Shown piece after piece: positions 8,601 to 17,539 of a stretch of 64,000 bases of DNA (the first letter of the stretch is position 1; each line of letters opens with the position of its first letter). The stretch lies in assembly GCF_002256775.1 (NCBI RefSeq), contig NZ_NCII01000013.1, positions 1-64,000 on the forward strand. The letters are read 5' to 3'. The translations under genes were made by a program, and so were the position numbers. The stretch is from Novosphingobium sp. 17-62-19 (GTDB lineage: Bacteria > Pseudomonadota > Alphaproteobacteria > Sphingomonadales > Sphingomonadaceae). Under the pieces are notes generated by a model, which saw only the letters and a program-made list of their open reading frames with translations, did no database searches and had not been told where the DNA came from.

Positions 8601-11600
8601 AAACAGCCAGACAGCCCGCGGTGCCATAACGATTGATAGTGCCACAGGTTCGATCATTGAAGGGTCAAGCGGCGTTACGCTAATCTCCAACGATGACAAC
8701 GTTGGTGGTGAACGGCTGACCTTGGATGCTGGCAATGCCATTTTACTTGGCGCTGCCAGATTGAATGGCGGGGCTATGCAATCGTCGGACATCTCGCTGA
8801 TCTCGGTAAATGGCACGACGATCAACAAGGCGTTTGCGTCGAACTTCGATTCGAACACAGGGGGTGCATTCACGGCAGACCGAATTGACGCTGTTGGTGA
8901 TATTGCTGTTACAAGCCCGGGCGCACTGGCGGCCAACACGTTGATCGCCAGTGGCAATGTTACCATCAAGGGCGTTGGAACTGGCGATGCTACCTCGTTG
9001 ACCGCTATTGGCGGAACCAGTGGTTCGGTGATCTCTGCCGGTGGCGAAATCAGCGTGAAGGCTGGGGCAATCGATGTCGCTTCTGCCACGTCGGTTGCAG
9101 ATACGTCATTGGAAGCCAATACTGGCCCTGGCACGATCAATATTGGCACGGTCGCTGCGGGTGCGGATTATGCGGTAGCCGGAACGGGCACCATCACACT
9201 GGGCCGCGTTGGCAACAAGACCCAGATGGCAGCAGGTACGGTAACTATCACCACCACCGGCGGCTCGATCAGTGAAGGAACGACAGGCCTTGTTCTGACA
9301 TCGAATAGTACGGGCAGCGGCACGGCGGGGCTTGCGATTGATGCGACTGGTGCGATCAATCTTGGTAATGCGACACTGAACGGCGGATCGGACAAGCAGT
9401 CTGCGGTTACTACGACGTCAGATGCTGGGACGACGCTGGGTAAGGTCAACTCTGCAGCATTCTCAGGTGATGCCGGAACGAGTTTCACTGCAAATGGTGC
9501 GATTGTTGCTGTGGGCACGGCTTTGATCACCGCAGGCGGGGACGTCACGCTTGATACCGTTGCAGCGCAAGGGACAATGAGCGACATCCTGGTCACCACG
9601 CCAGGTGCGGTTGTGGCCAAAACGCTCATGGCCGCGCGCAATGTTACCGTGGGCGGGCCTGGTATGGGACATGCTGCTTCGGTTACTTTAACTGGACCAG
9701 GAAGCACTGGGCAGGTCACTTCCACTACCGGTGCAGTCAATATCAAGGCTGCGGCCATCGATCTGGACAATGTCAATTCGAACATGGGCGTCACGCTGGA
9801 TGCGTCAGTCAGCGGGGGAACGATACGGACCGGTACCGTCACGGCGGTCACGGACTACATCGCAACGGCTGGCGGCGACATCATCCTTGGAAACGGTGGC
9901 GAAAGGATACAGTCCGCCGGTGGCAAGGTGGAGATAACGGCTGGCGGCACGATCTCGAACGGAACTTCGTCTTTTGAATTGACATCGAATGCCGACGACA
10001 CGGGTTCAGAGACGCTTGTGCTCGACGCCGGTGGTGCCATTGATCTTAGCGACACGATCCTGCGCGGCGGCACAATGCAGACGTCGGACATCTCGCTGAC
10101 TTCGGGCAACGGTACGACGATTGACGAGGCTTTCTCAGCCAACTTCTCTACCACGGCAGGCGGCGCGTTCACAGCGGACTTGGTGGATGCCGATGGCGAT
10201 GCTTCGATCTCGGCAGGGACTGTTGCAGCCAAGGTGGTCGATGCAACTGGCCAGATCACGGTGACTAGTACCGGTGCGGTGAACGCAAACACGCTGATTG
10301 CAGGCGGCAATGTGACTGTCGGTGGCATGAGCAGTGGCCATGCGGCGTCGCTGGCATCGTTCAACGGCGCGACTGGCGCAGCGATTGCGGCTGGAAGTGC
10401 AATCAGTGTGAAGGCTGGCGCGATCAACGTGGGCTCGGCGGCATCGGGGGCAAGCACCACGCTTGATGCGGCGGTCGCGGGTGGCACGATTGCGGTCGGT
10501 TCGGTCGATGCGGGTACGAACTATGTGGCCAACGCCACAGGCGACATCATGCTGGGCCGCGCGGGCGATACGACGCAGACAGCAGGTGGGGCTATCACGA
10601 TAGACAGCGCCACAGGTTCGATCAGTGAGGGCGTGGTCGGTGTCACATTGACATCGAACGATGACAATGCCGGTGGTGAAGCGCTTACGCTTGATGCAGG
10701 CAATGCCATTGCGCTTGGCAGGGCGACGTTGCGCGGCGGCATGGCGCAGTCATCCGACGTTTCGCTTGCTTCGGCCAATGGCATGACGATTGATACAGTC
10801 TTGGCTGCGAACGCTGGTGTGAATGCCGGCGGATTGTTCACTGCAAACCTCGTTGACGCAAACGGCAATGCCATGGTCACGGCAGGGTCGGTTGCGGCCA
10901 AGGTGGTTGATGCCACGGTCGATATAACAGTCACGAGCGCAGGGGCGGTTCAGGCGAACACGCTGATGGCGGGCGGCAATGTGGCCGTGCAGGGCACTGG
11001 CGCTGGCCATGCCGCATCGTTGGGAGCGATTGGCGGGACCACCGGTTCGACGATCACCGCCGGAAGCGCGATCAGCGTTAAAGCCGGCGCGGTCAATGTG
11101 GCCTCGGCCACATCAGGAGCAGGCACTACCCTTGACGCGGCGTTCGCCGGTGGCACGATTGCGGTCGGTTCGGTCGATGCGGGCACGGACTATGTGGCCA
11201 ATGCAACTGGCGACATCACGCTGGGCCGTGCGGGCAACAAGACGCAGACGGCAACTGGTGCGGTTGCGATCACCAGCACGGGCGGCTCGATCAGCGAAGG
11301 CACAACCGGCCTTGTGCTGACGTCGAACGATGCGGGAGGTGGCACGTCCGCAATCACCCTCAGCGCAGGAAGCGCGATCGGGCTGGGCACTGCGACGCTC
11401 AATGGCGGGCCGGGCAAGCAGTCGGTCGTGTCGGTCACGTCAGGTGCGGGCACCACTCTGGGCACGATCAACTCGGCGGCGTTCACCGCCAATGCCGGAA
11501 CGACCTTTACCGCAAACGATGCAATCACCGCAGCAGGTGCTGCGGCGATCACCGCTGGCGGCGCTGTCACGCTTGATACAGTAACCACGCAGGGTGCCGG

Positions 11601-13338
11601 CACCGACATCGTGGTCACATCGCCCGGTGCGGTTGCTGCGGGAACGCTGCTGGCAGCGCGCAATGTCACCGTGGGCGGACCGAGCGGAGGGAGCGCAGCG
11701 TCCTTCACCGGCAACAGCGTCACAGCCACGGCAGGCTCGATCTTGGTCAAGGCCGGGGCGACCGACGTCGGGGCGGCAACATCGGGTATCGACACCACTG
11801 TTTCGGGCACGACTGCTACACTCGGCACGGTCTCTGCCGGTGGGAACTATGCCGTTACCACGACCGGGGCGATCACCCTCGGCAAAGCGGGCGGCCAGAC
11901 GCAGGCTGCAAAGGGCACTGTCACACTGACCAGCAGTGCAGGAACAATCCAGCAAGGCGCAAATGGCCTGACGCTTACATCAAACAGCGACGGTGCGGGC
12001 ACCGAGGCGCTGACGCTGAATGCCAAGACCGACATCAACCTGCCCGGCGCAACACTCAAGGGCGGTTCGGCCAAGCAATCGGCTTTATCGCTGACCTCCG
12101 GTGGCAATACCGTCGTCGGGTCGGTGTTGGGTGCAACCCTCGCCGCAAATGCGGGCGGCGCGTTTGAAACGCATGGCAGCATTGATGCTGTGACCGATGT
12201 TGCAATCACCTCGGTTGGCGCCATCACGCTGAATGGACCGGTGACAGCGGGCAACGCGGTAAACCTCCAGGCGAGCAACGCCACGATCGGGGCCGATGTC
12301 ACTGCAAAGACGATCAACGTGTTCAATTCGGGCGCGGCAAGCGGCAAGCTTGCTATCGGCGATGAGGTAACTACGGCGGCGGCTGACTTTGCACTTTCTG
12401 CCGCAGAGGTTTCGCGGCTCAAGGCAAGTGATACCCTGACACTTGGTTCCGATGCTGCGCACAATGTCGAGATCGGCCGCGTGCAATTCACGGTTCCCAA
12501 AACGGTGAACGTGCCGGCTTCGGCCAAGCGCATCGACGTCACCGGACGCATCACGTTCGATGCCGATACGACGCTGAAGCTTGGCAGCAGCGACACCACG
12601 ATCATCCAGTTGTCGACGACCAAGGGAGGCTCGATCGCCAGCGATGGTGGTGTGCTTGAGCTTTCGGCGGCCAATATCGTATCGGGCGCAGATGATTTTG
12701 CGGCCGATCTCTCGGCTGTAAGTGGAAGTGCATCTGCAACAGGCTCGCGCGACGCAGCCTTTGCCATGAACCTCAATCCGGGCAGCAAGCTGTACAACCC
12801 AACGACGATCAACAACGACGTGATGGTTGATGTTGGGTCGATGAAGGTCAACTTCACCGGTTTCGCGCTGTTCCAGAACACCGGCAACAGTCTGGTGGGG
12901 GCTGGGGTGAAACTGGGCAACGGTAGTCCATCGTCGCTCGCGCTCGACATTGGTAGTGGTTCGACCCAACCGGTGTTTGCTGCTTTTGGTTCGATCAACG
13001 GCATCATCAACGCGGCCACTGCGCTGCTCGGCAATCCGCCGCTGGCGCACTATGACAATATCAGCGCGTCGCGTCTGAACGGGTGTGTGATCGGTGGCGG
13101 TAATTGCCAGTCGGTGCAGAACCTCACGCCTTCGCTGACCGCACTCGACAATATTCGGACTTCGATCTTTACCGTGAAGCCGGACTTCCAGGTGCCGTTC
13201 GATCCGCTGGTCGGTACCAACAATGACGCCCTGTTTGATGACGTCGGCTCGTTCGGCCTTGGCGAACTTCCGATGACTCCGATTGAATGCAGCGATCCGA
13301 ATGGAACCTGCGATGCACAGAAGAAGGATGGCAATTGA
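5602..13338 (+). CDS. TpsA filamentous-hemagglutinin-like repeat exoprotein
   Basis: About 2,578 residues from the ATG at 5602, which has GGGGAG ~8 bases upstream and starts 20 bp after tpsB. An N-terminal signal region (RRALRLGTGIATCISSVFLAHTAFGQ) is followed by the TPS secretion domain, including VINWNTFSVDAGNTVNF and VWLINPSGITFG (residues ~131-142), the site of the family's NPNG(I/L) motif. The body is glycine/alanine/threonine-rich and beta-helix-like, with eight long degenerate repeats between ~6,890 and 12,110. Its C-terminal ~250 residues are non-repetitive and carry two cysteine pairs (GCVIGGGNCQ and ECSDPNGTCD). Family members are secreted through TpsB as adhesins, proteases or contact toxins; no toxin domain is visible here, so an adhesin or surface scaffold is the best guess. 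The stop overlaps the start of the CHAT gene. Confidence 0.92.
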   Translation: MNNAINGKRRALRLGTGIATCISSVFLAHTAFGQALPELANAGGANISTVGNTLTVDALANNRVINWNTFSVDAGNTVNFVSTAASVTDSTPVTVVNRVIGMDVMGTQTFFPSYINGSVNASNGGSNNISVWLINPSGITFGPTGAFSGGSLVVSSLDFIGSETGADAFSGTSVRLQRKTLGLGQALGIKNDVDGNPLTAMEIKLVPGAGKIATEGALVLLGEQINIGKDVDANGEVLIVAASDVSFTPTTGSPISFNILAGTEMGGVQVLGTGKVSGRNIVVAASNATNTISTLLQVDTGGRLIASADNGGVTLTTSSDPIVSGDPVAGANIDSQGLLSTTGLNGDVTVRSNASATVARIAATGDVLVQSGAGASDSVAVGTVQTDGAIDVTSNGDLTLGIAGTETILAGGAIDLESTGGAINSTAADLTIRSNRTDAGTGALKIDAVGAIDLGNATLAGGAARTAAVTVQSDTGSVEIGGANASKFTGTAATTFAANGTVNGGNSTAAAGSAVSITAGSGITLTTARALGTDQDLRLTTGGAVLADLLAAERTVVIGSTGAPVSSLTVNTALTAAAGNINAVAGSMSLAAATAGGNVTLRSDGAIAVVGKVEAGDTLLARGITTDYAASFTASTARAGTGSVTATADAIDVGALRAGTTGSLQGKTSVALGSGLLGGNLTVETDLDNAAGDIALGAAGASSIFSDGRITVKSTFGAVNRSAGSTALTLRSNADDVGTDALSIKANNAVALGDTRLDGGTLPSAAVTVTSTASDVTMGTAKATKLTGTALAGTFTSTGMITADNSSSGAGNAIQIDAANIALAIARTNGADQDIRLTTAGTVDAATINASRNIVISSLGSPASRIGSATLKPILTAGTGLITAFAGSMTLDNATAASSIALRSDGAISADGKIQAGTNLAVSGIPGTHAAAFTAGAAEAMAGAVNVNATAIDVDTVNSGTLTLLDATVATGTIRVGTVDAGTSYSALADGNITLGTVAANSQTARGAITIDSATGSIIEGSSGVTLISNDDNVGGERLTLDAGNAILLGAARLNGGAMQSSDISLISVNGTTINKAFASNFDSNTGGAFTADRIDAVGDIAVTSPGALAANTLIASGNVTIKGVGTGDATSLTAIGGTSGSVISAGGEISVKAGAIDVASATSVADTSLEANTGPGTINIGTVAAGADYAVAGTGTITLGRVGNKTQMAAGTVTITTTGGSISEGTTGLVLTSNSTGSGTAGLAIDATGAINLGNATLNGGSDKQSAVTTTSDAGTTLGKVNSAAFSGDAGTSFTANGAIVAVGTALITAGGDVTLDTVAAQGTMSDILVTTPGAVVAKTLMAARNVTVGGPGMGHAASVTLTGPGSTGQVTSTTGAVNIKAAAIDLDNVNSNMGVTLDASVSGGTIRTGTVTAVTDYIATAGGDIILGNGGERIQSAGGKVEITAGGTISNGTSSFELTSNADDTGSETLVLDAGGAIDLSDTILRGGTMQTSDISLTSGNGTTIDEAFSANFSTTAGGAFTADLVDADGDASISAGTVAAKVVDATGQITVTSTGAVNANTLIAGGNVTVGGMSSGHAASLASFNGATGAAIAAGSAISVKAGAINVGSAASGASTTLDAAVAGGTIAVGSVDAGTNYVANATGDIMLGRAGDTTQTAGGAITIDSATGSISEGVVGVTLTSNDDNAGGEALTLDAGNAIALGRATLRGGMAQSSDVSLASANGMTIDTVLAANAGVNAGGLFTANLVDANGNAMVTAGSVAAKVVDATVDITVTSAGAVQANTLMAGGNVAVQGTGAGHAASLGAIGGTTGSTITAGSAISVKAGAVNVASATSGAGTTLDAAFAGGTIAVGSVDAGTDYVANATGDITLGRAGNKTQTATGAVAITSTGGSISEGTTGLVLTSNDAGGGTSAITLSAGSAIGLGTATLNGGPGKQSVVSVTSGAGTTLGTINSAAFTANAGTTFTANDAITAAGAAAITAGGAVTLDTVTTQGAGTDIVVTSPGAVAAGTLLAARNVTVGGPSGGSAASFTGNSVTATAGSILVKAGATDVGAATSGIDTTVSGTTATLGTVSAGGNYAVTTTGAITLGKAGGQTQAAKGTVTLTSSAGTIQQGANGLTLTSNSDGAGTEALTLNAKTDINLPGATLKGGSAKQSALSLTSGGNTVVGSVLGATLAANAGGAFETHGSIDAVTDVAITSVGAITLNGPVTAGNAVNLQASNATIGADVTAKTINVFNSGAASGKLAIGDEVTTAAADFALSAAEVSRLKASDTLTLGSDAAHNVEIGRVQFTVPKTVNVPASAKRIDVTGRITFDADTTLKLGSSDTTIIQLSTTKGGSIASDGGVLELSAANIVSGADDFAADLSAVSGSASATGSRDAAFAMNLNPGSKLYNPTTINNDVMVDVGSMKVNFTGFALFQNTGNSLVGAGVKLGNGSPSSLALDIGSGSTQPVFAAFGSINGIINAATALLGNPPLAHYDNISASRLNGCVIGGGNCQSVQNLTPSLTALDNIRTSIFTVKPDFQVPFDPLVGTNNDALFDDVGSFGLGELPMTPIECSDPNGTCDAQKKDGN
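6880..12110 (+). repeat. Eight long internal repeats of tpsA
   Basis: A landmark of the type LTSNxDxxGxEALTLDAG followed by hydrophobic-LGxAxLxGG recurs with its aligned codon at 6895, 7789, 8680, 9295, 9979, 10648, 11317 and 11974. The last four intervals are 684, 669, 669 and 657 bases. Two sub-types alternate: one has QSSDxSL and 'VDA(N/D)G' blocks (8680, 9979, 10648), the other has KQSxxxxTS and 'TLGxxNSAAF' (9295, 11317; partly 11974). This points to duplication and recombination within the gene. Confidence 0.85.
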
Positions 13339-16300
13339 TGAAGCGCGCGTTCCTCGCCTCGCTCTCGATGGTGGCGCTTGCGGTTTCCGCAGCACCGGTT
13401 GCCGCAAAGCCCGCGGATTTGCCCGACCAGCTGGAGCTTGGCCGCACCAGCCCGGGTGATCCGTGCGTGGCCACGCCATTCTGGAAAGAAGATGCGTTCG
13501 GCGGCAGCTATACGTTCACCTGCCGCGGCGCGAGCGCCAACCGTTTCCTGGGCATCGTGCGGTCAGTGCGCGCTTCGGAAATCGCGCCGATTGACGGGCT
13601 GCTCGATTGTGGGCCGGGCATGGATGTGACTCTTCCGGGCATCGGCGCCGCTACGGCTCGGCGCTGCTTCGACAAACTGCTGGGGCAGGAAACGATCGAG
13701 ACGCGTTTCTCGCGCGATGGCCGGATCTATACGTCGAGTGCGGTACCGCTCGCGCAGGGTCCTGCCGAAGAGGCGTTGCGCTTCATCTCTGGCGCTGCTG
13801 CTCCCAATCAGGATCGCACCCGCACGACCACAGCGGCTGTCGAAGTAGGCGTTCTCGCCCCGTCGCCTGCGGTGAAGAACACCTCTGCGGGCGCGGTTGC
13901 CAATGCAGAAGACGCACTGCAACAGGGGTTGCGCCTGGTGCGCCAGGGTCTGCACCTTGATGCCGCACGTATCGTCAGCGACGCGCTGGCGCGCCTGCCT
14001 GCGGACGCTGCACCAGCCACCCGGATCGATCTGCTGCTGCTGGCCGGTCTTGCCGACTCCAACTTGCGCTTCTTTGATTCGGCGGATGATTACTTTGGCC
14101 GGGCTAGCGGGTTGTTGGCACAGAATGCGGGCATCCCCGGCGCTGACGTGTTGCAGATGAAGAGCCGCAACTATGCAGCGCTGCATCTGATCAACAAGCG
14201 TGAGTTCACGGTTGCCGCATCCGCACTGGATATGGCGATGCTGGGCGAAGCGCCAGAAGGCCAGCCGTTGCTTGATACGCGCAAGGTTCAGGCCCTGAAC
14301 GAAGCCCCGAATACCGGCGGCCCCGGTTCGGCGCTGGCTTCGGCCTGGGACAATCGCACGCGCACCCAGTTGGTGATCGATGCGCAGGCCGGATGGGCGC
14401 GCAGCGTGGCGCTGCTTGGCCAGAACCGGCCAGCAGAAGCGGCGACGGCACTTGGCATGGCGGATGCCAGCTTTGACGCGCTGCGGCGCCAGCCGATCCC
14501 GCAGCAGCAGCTTCTCTGGCTGGCCGCGCGGATCGAACGGCAGCGCGCGCGAATGCAGTTGCGCGGTGGTGACAGACCAGCAGCGCTGGGCTCGCTCGAC
14601 AAGGCGATTGGCTACCTTCGGCTGGCTGAAGATGCGGGCGACAACGGTCCCGCGCTGGCGCAAGTTCAGCTTGAGCGTGCAGCCGTCCTGTCGGGCGGCG
14701 GCGCTTCGACCGAGGAAGTGCTGGCGCAGTTCGACGAGGCTGTGACCAGCCTGATTTCGGCCGATGCCGGCACCGGTGGCCTGCCAACCCAGACGCGCAG
14801 CTATCTGGATGCGCTGGTCAACGATGCGGCGCAACGCCCCGATGGCACCTCGCCCGAACGGTTCTTCCGCGCCATGCAGGCAGCGTCGACCCCGGCTATC
14901 GCGCGGCAATTTGTGCAGCTGCAGTCGCTGATCGCTTCTGATCCGGCGCTTGCCGCAAAAGTGCAGGATCGTCAGGAAGTTGAGCGCGAGATCAACAAGT
15001 TGCGCTTCGAGATCGCCGCTGGTGGCGATGCCGCCAAAATTCAGGCTCTCGAAGCACGGCGCACCGAACTGGAAAACCGGTCTTTCGCGTTGCAGAACGA
15101 ACTCGCTTCCAACGGATCGTTCCGTCAGGTTGTCGATACACCGGCCTCGGTTGGCGAAATTCGCGCGGTGTTGAAGCCGGGCGAGGGCTATCTCAAGCTG
15201 AGCAAGGTTGGCGGTTACGTGTTCGGTGCGCTGATCGATGCAGAAGGCACGCGCATTTACCGCGTGGCGCGTCCCGCCGTGGAAATCGAGCCGCTGATCA
15301 AGTCTGTCCGTGAGACCATTACCGGCGGCGGAGACAAGGTTCCGATCTTCTCGGTGGCGGGCGCAAATGCGTTGTACAAGCTGCTGATCGGCCCGGCGGC
15401 AAGCCGCGTGGGGGCCTACTCTTCGCTCGTCATCGACGGGTCAGGCGTGCTCGATACCTTGCCGGTAGGCGTGCTTGTGGCTGATGATGCCTCAACAACC
15501 GCCTTTGCCAAATCGCGCCGCAAAGATCCCTACAACTATACCGGCGTCGGCTTCCTGGCGCGCAAGATGTCTTTGTCGACTGCGCTTTCGCCGCGTTCGC
15601 TGATTGTCTCGCGCAATCTGGCGCCGTCGCAGGCACCTTATCCATTCATCGGTTTTGCGCAGCATCAGCCGATGCCGCTGGAGGCTAACGTCGATGGTGT
15701 GATGGTCAGCATCGGCACCAACTGCGAAGTCGAACTGTCGCGGGTGGCTGAACTCAGCCGCATGGTGCAGCCGATTGATGCGATTGAACTGCGGCAGGCC
15801 AGCGCTGCGCTTGGCGTGCCAAACGCGCCCGAAGTGATCGGAGCCGAGTTTACCGATACCAACGTGCGCAGCCGCACCGACCTTGATCAGTTTCAGGTAC
15901 TGCACTTTGCTACCCATGGGCTGACAGAAGGGCAGTGGGCCTGCTCCAAGGCTCCGCCTGCACTGGTGACCAGCGTGGGTGAAGCCAATTCGGATGGCAT
16001 CCTGTCGTTCGAAGAAGTGGCGCAGTTGCGGCTTGATGCGAATCTTGTGGTGCTTTCAGCCTGCGATACATCAGCCGGCGTAACCAGTTCTGCATCGCGT
16101 GCGGCCGGGCAGGAACAAGTCGGCGCTTCGCTCGACGGGCTGGTTCGTGCCTTCCTTGCGGCACGCGCGCAGGCAGTGCTTTCCACCTATTGGCCGATTT
16201 CGGACGCGGGGGAGAGCGTTGAACTGATCACCGATTTCTATGCCAATGCCCGCGACAATACCATCGGTGGTGCTTTGCAGAAGGCGCAAGTTTCGTTGAT

Positions 16301-16460
16301 GACCAACCGTGACAGCTCGCACCCGCTCTATTGGGGCGCATTCGTCCTGATCGGCGATGCGCAGAAGTCGCTGTTGAACGGCGCTGCGAAATTGGCGGTC
16401 GAACGGGGAGCAGCCCCGGCTGTGGCGTTGGTGGAAGGGGGCGTCGCCGGTTCGCGTTGA
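13338..16460 (+). CDS. Exported CHAT-domain (caspase-like) protease with TPR-like repeats
   Basis: About 1,040 residues. The ATG at 13338 shares its A with the tpsA stop (TGATG), so translation is coupled. A signal peptide (MKRAFLASLSMVALAVSAAPVAA) predicts export. A ~150-residue N-terminal unit has three or four cysteines (GDPCVATPF, FTCRGAS, LLDCGPG, RRCFDKL). A helical TPR-like region (~200-500) and a coiled coil (DRQEVEREINKLRFEI, RTELENRSFALQNEL) lead to a C-terminal CHAT domain. The catalytic dyad is visible: HFATHG with His at ~860, and VVLSACDT with Cys at ~909; a typical CHAT ending follows (LSTYWPISD, HPLYWGAFVLIGD). CHAT proteins are clan CD cysteine peptidases. Its place right after tpsA suggests it processes, releases or is anchored with the exoprotein; that is inference. 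Confidence 0.9.
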   Translation: MKRAFLASLSMVALAVSAAPVAAKPADLPDQLELGRTSPGDPCVATPFWKEDAFGGSYTFTCRGASANRFLGIVRSVRASEIAPIDGLLDCGPGMDVTLPGIGAATARRCFDKLLGQETIETRFSRDGRIYTSSAVPLAQGPAEEALRFISGAAAPNQDRTRTTTAAVEVGVLAPSPAVKNTSAGAVANAEDALQQGLRLVRQGLHLDAARIVSDALARLPADAAPATRIDLLLLAGLADSNLRFFDSADDYFGRASGLLAQNAGIPGADVLQMKSRNYAALHLINKREFTVAASALDMAMLGEAPEGQPLLDTRKVQALNEAPNTGGPGSALASAWDNRTRTQLVIDAQAGWARSVALLGQNRPAEAATALGMADASFDALRRQPIPQQQLLWLAARIERQRARMQLRGGDRPAALGSLDKAIGYLRLAEDAGDNGPALAQVQLERAAVLSGGGASTEEVLAQFDEAVTSLISADAGTGGLPTQTRSYLDALVNDAAQRPDGTSPERFFRAMQAASTPAIARQFVQLQSLIASDPALAAKVQDRQEVEREINKLRFEIAAGGDAAKIQALEARRTELENRSFALQNELASNGSFRQVVDTPASVGEIRAVLKPGEGYLKLSKVGGYVFGALIDAEGTRIYRVARPAVEIEPLIKSVRETITGGGDKVPIFSVAGANALYKLLIGPAASRVGAYSSLVIDGSGVLDTLPVGVLVADDASTTAFAKSRRKDPYNYTGVGFLARKMSLSTALSPRSLIVSRNLAPSQAPYPFIGFAQHQPMPLEANVDGVMVSIGTNCEVELSRVAELSRMVQPIDAIELRQASAALGVPNAPEVIGAEFTDTNVRSRTDLDQFQVLHFATHGLTEGQWACSKAPPALVTSVGEANSDGILSFEEVAQLRLDANLVVLSACDTSAGVTSSASRAAGQEQVGASLDGLVRAFLAARAQAVLSTYWPISDAGESVELITDFYANARDNTIGGALQKAQVSLMTNRDSSHPLYWGAFVLIGDAQKSLLNGAAKLAVERGAAPAVALVEGGVAGSR

Positions 16461-16590
16461 CGCTGACGTGCAGGCGGGCTGGCCCTAAGGTGTGCTGAGG
16501 AGTAGGCTCAAGGCGTGCTCTGCAAAAATTGGCATTCATCTGTGATCTTGCGCACGGCAAGGGCCAAGGCGGCGGTCAAGGATAGGAACC

Positions 16591-17046
16591 ATGGGTAAAC
16601 CCGCTGCGCGTATCACCGACATGCACACTTGCCCGATGGTGACGGGCACGGTGCCGCACGTCGGCGGTCCAATCCTGCCACCTGCAGCGTTCAAGGTGCT
16701 CACCGGATGCCTTCCACAGGCCCGGATCGGGGACAAGGCCGTGTGCGTCGGCCCACCCGATGTCATCGTGCTCGGCTCGTTTACCGTGCTGGTGCAGGGA
16801 AGCCCGGCGGCGCGCATGGGTGACATGACCGCACATGGCGGCGTGATCGTGGTGGGGATGCCGACCGTCCTGATCGGTGATGCCGGTAGCGCCAGCCTTG
16901 GCGGGTTGGCGCAAGCATTGGTCAACCTGCCGATTGGCGTGGAAGGGCAGGGCACTGCCTTTGCGGATATGGCCAAAGTGATGATCGCCGCTGCCAAGGA
17001 AGGGCTGCCGTTCTGCGAACAATGCAGCAAGGCGCAAATCGGATAG
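16591..17046 (+). CDS. PAAR-domain T6SS spike tip protein
   Basis: 151 residues from the ATG at 16591. PAAR proteins cap the VgrG spike and carry effectors. The motif pattern is clear: MGKPAARITDMHTCP, two GGPI/'G'-turn repeats, VLVQGSPAARMGDMTAHGG, then VLIGD. A ~55-residue C-terminal extension (LAQALVNLPIGVEGQG ... FCEQCSKAQIG) ends in a CxxC; it is too short for a known toxin domain. It is the first gene of the T6SS locus and lies 10 bp upstream of the DUF4123 adaptor gene, the usual pair for loading an effector onto the tip. A ~130-bp gap from the CHAT gene gives room for a promoter. Confidence 0.92.
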   Translation: MGKPAARITDMHTCPMVTGTVPHVGGPILPPAAFKVLTGCLPQARIGDKAVCVGPPDVIVLGSFTVLVQGSPAARMGDMTAHGGVIVVGMPTVLIGDAGSASLGGLAQALVNLPIGVEGQGTAFADMAKVMIAAAKEGLPFCEQCSKAQIG

Positions 17047-17056
17047 GCATGGCGAC

Positions 17057-17539
17057 ATGAGCGCTGCCTGGTACGCCGTGATCGACTGCGCGCAGGACCC
17101 AAGGCTGGTCGATCTTGTCCGATCGTGCCGGGGTCACGTGTGCCTGTTCAAGGGGCGCGATCTGGACGCGCAACTGGTTGCAGCGTCGCCCTGGCTGGTG
17201 AAGATCGATTCCGGCGAACAACTGCTCGGCGTATGGCAACAGCATGGTCATGGGGCGAGCTGGGGCCTGATGTTGTTGACCGACATGCCAATCGACCGCC
17301 TGCAACGCCACTTGCGGCGTTTCCTTCAGGCCAAGTTGCCTGACGGTATGATTGTGCTTTTCCGCTTTTACGATCCACGCGTATTCAACACGTATATCCG
17401 CGCGGCGACGCCAGAGGAGCGTGCGCCGTGGTTCGAGGGCGTGCAGCAGTTCTCGGTCGAAAGCGCAGGTGGGACGGCGATGCATCACTACCGGCTGACC
17501 GAGGGAGGGTTGTTCGATGGCGCAAACCGGATCGGCTGA
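17057..17539 (+). CDS. DUF4123 T6SS effector adaptor/chaperone
   Basis: 160 residues. DUF4123 proteins (Tap/TEC) hold an effector and load it onto VgrG or PAAR. The opening WYAVIDCAQDPRL, the central ASPWLVKI and the block LRRFLQAKLPDGMIVLFRFYDPRVF are characteristic ('...l.r..DprvL' core). It follows PAAR by 10 bp and overlaps the next gene by 23 bp. The gene order would normally put an effector next, yet the next gene is a CPBP-family membrane protein. The adaptor might therefore serve that protein, the PAAR extension, or the distant effector at 46026-47732. Confidence 0.88.
   Translation: MSAAWYAVIDCAQDPRLVDLVRSCRGHVCLFKGRDLDAQLVAASPWLVKIDSGEQLLGVWQQHGHGASWGLMLLTDMPIDRLQRHLRRFLQAKLPDGMIVLFRFYDPRVFNTYIRAATPEERAPWFEGVQQFSVESAGGTAMHHYRLTEGGLFDGANRIG

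Noticed and set aside
6880..12110. Regular repeats considered as a CRISPR-like array
   Set aside because: Units are hundreds of bases long, in frame, degenerate and coding; there are no short identical repeats with unique spacers and no cas genes.
5571..13034. Long minus-strand open frames opposite tpsA (e.g. 5571-6749, 11847-13034)
   Set aside because: They mirror a biased, repetitive GC-rich gene, are rich in Pro/Ala/Ser/Val with no recognisable motif, and lie opposite a well-supported coding frame.
16530..16552. Possible sigma-54 promoter before the PAAR gene (TGGCA ... TTGC)
   Set aside because: The spacing between the two elements is 12-13 bases instead of the required ~4-5.
16541..16556. 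Crp-like half-palindrome TGTGA-N6-GCACG upstream of the PAAR gene
   Set aside because: Only one arm fits the consensus; expected by chance in a window of this size.
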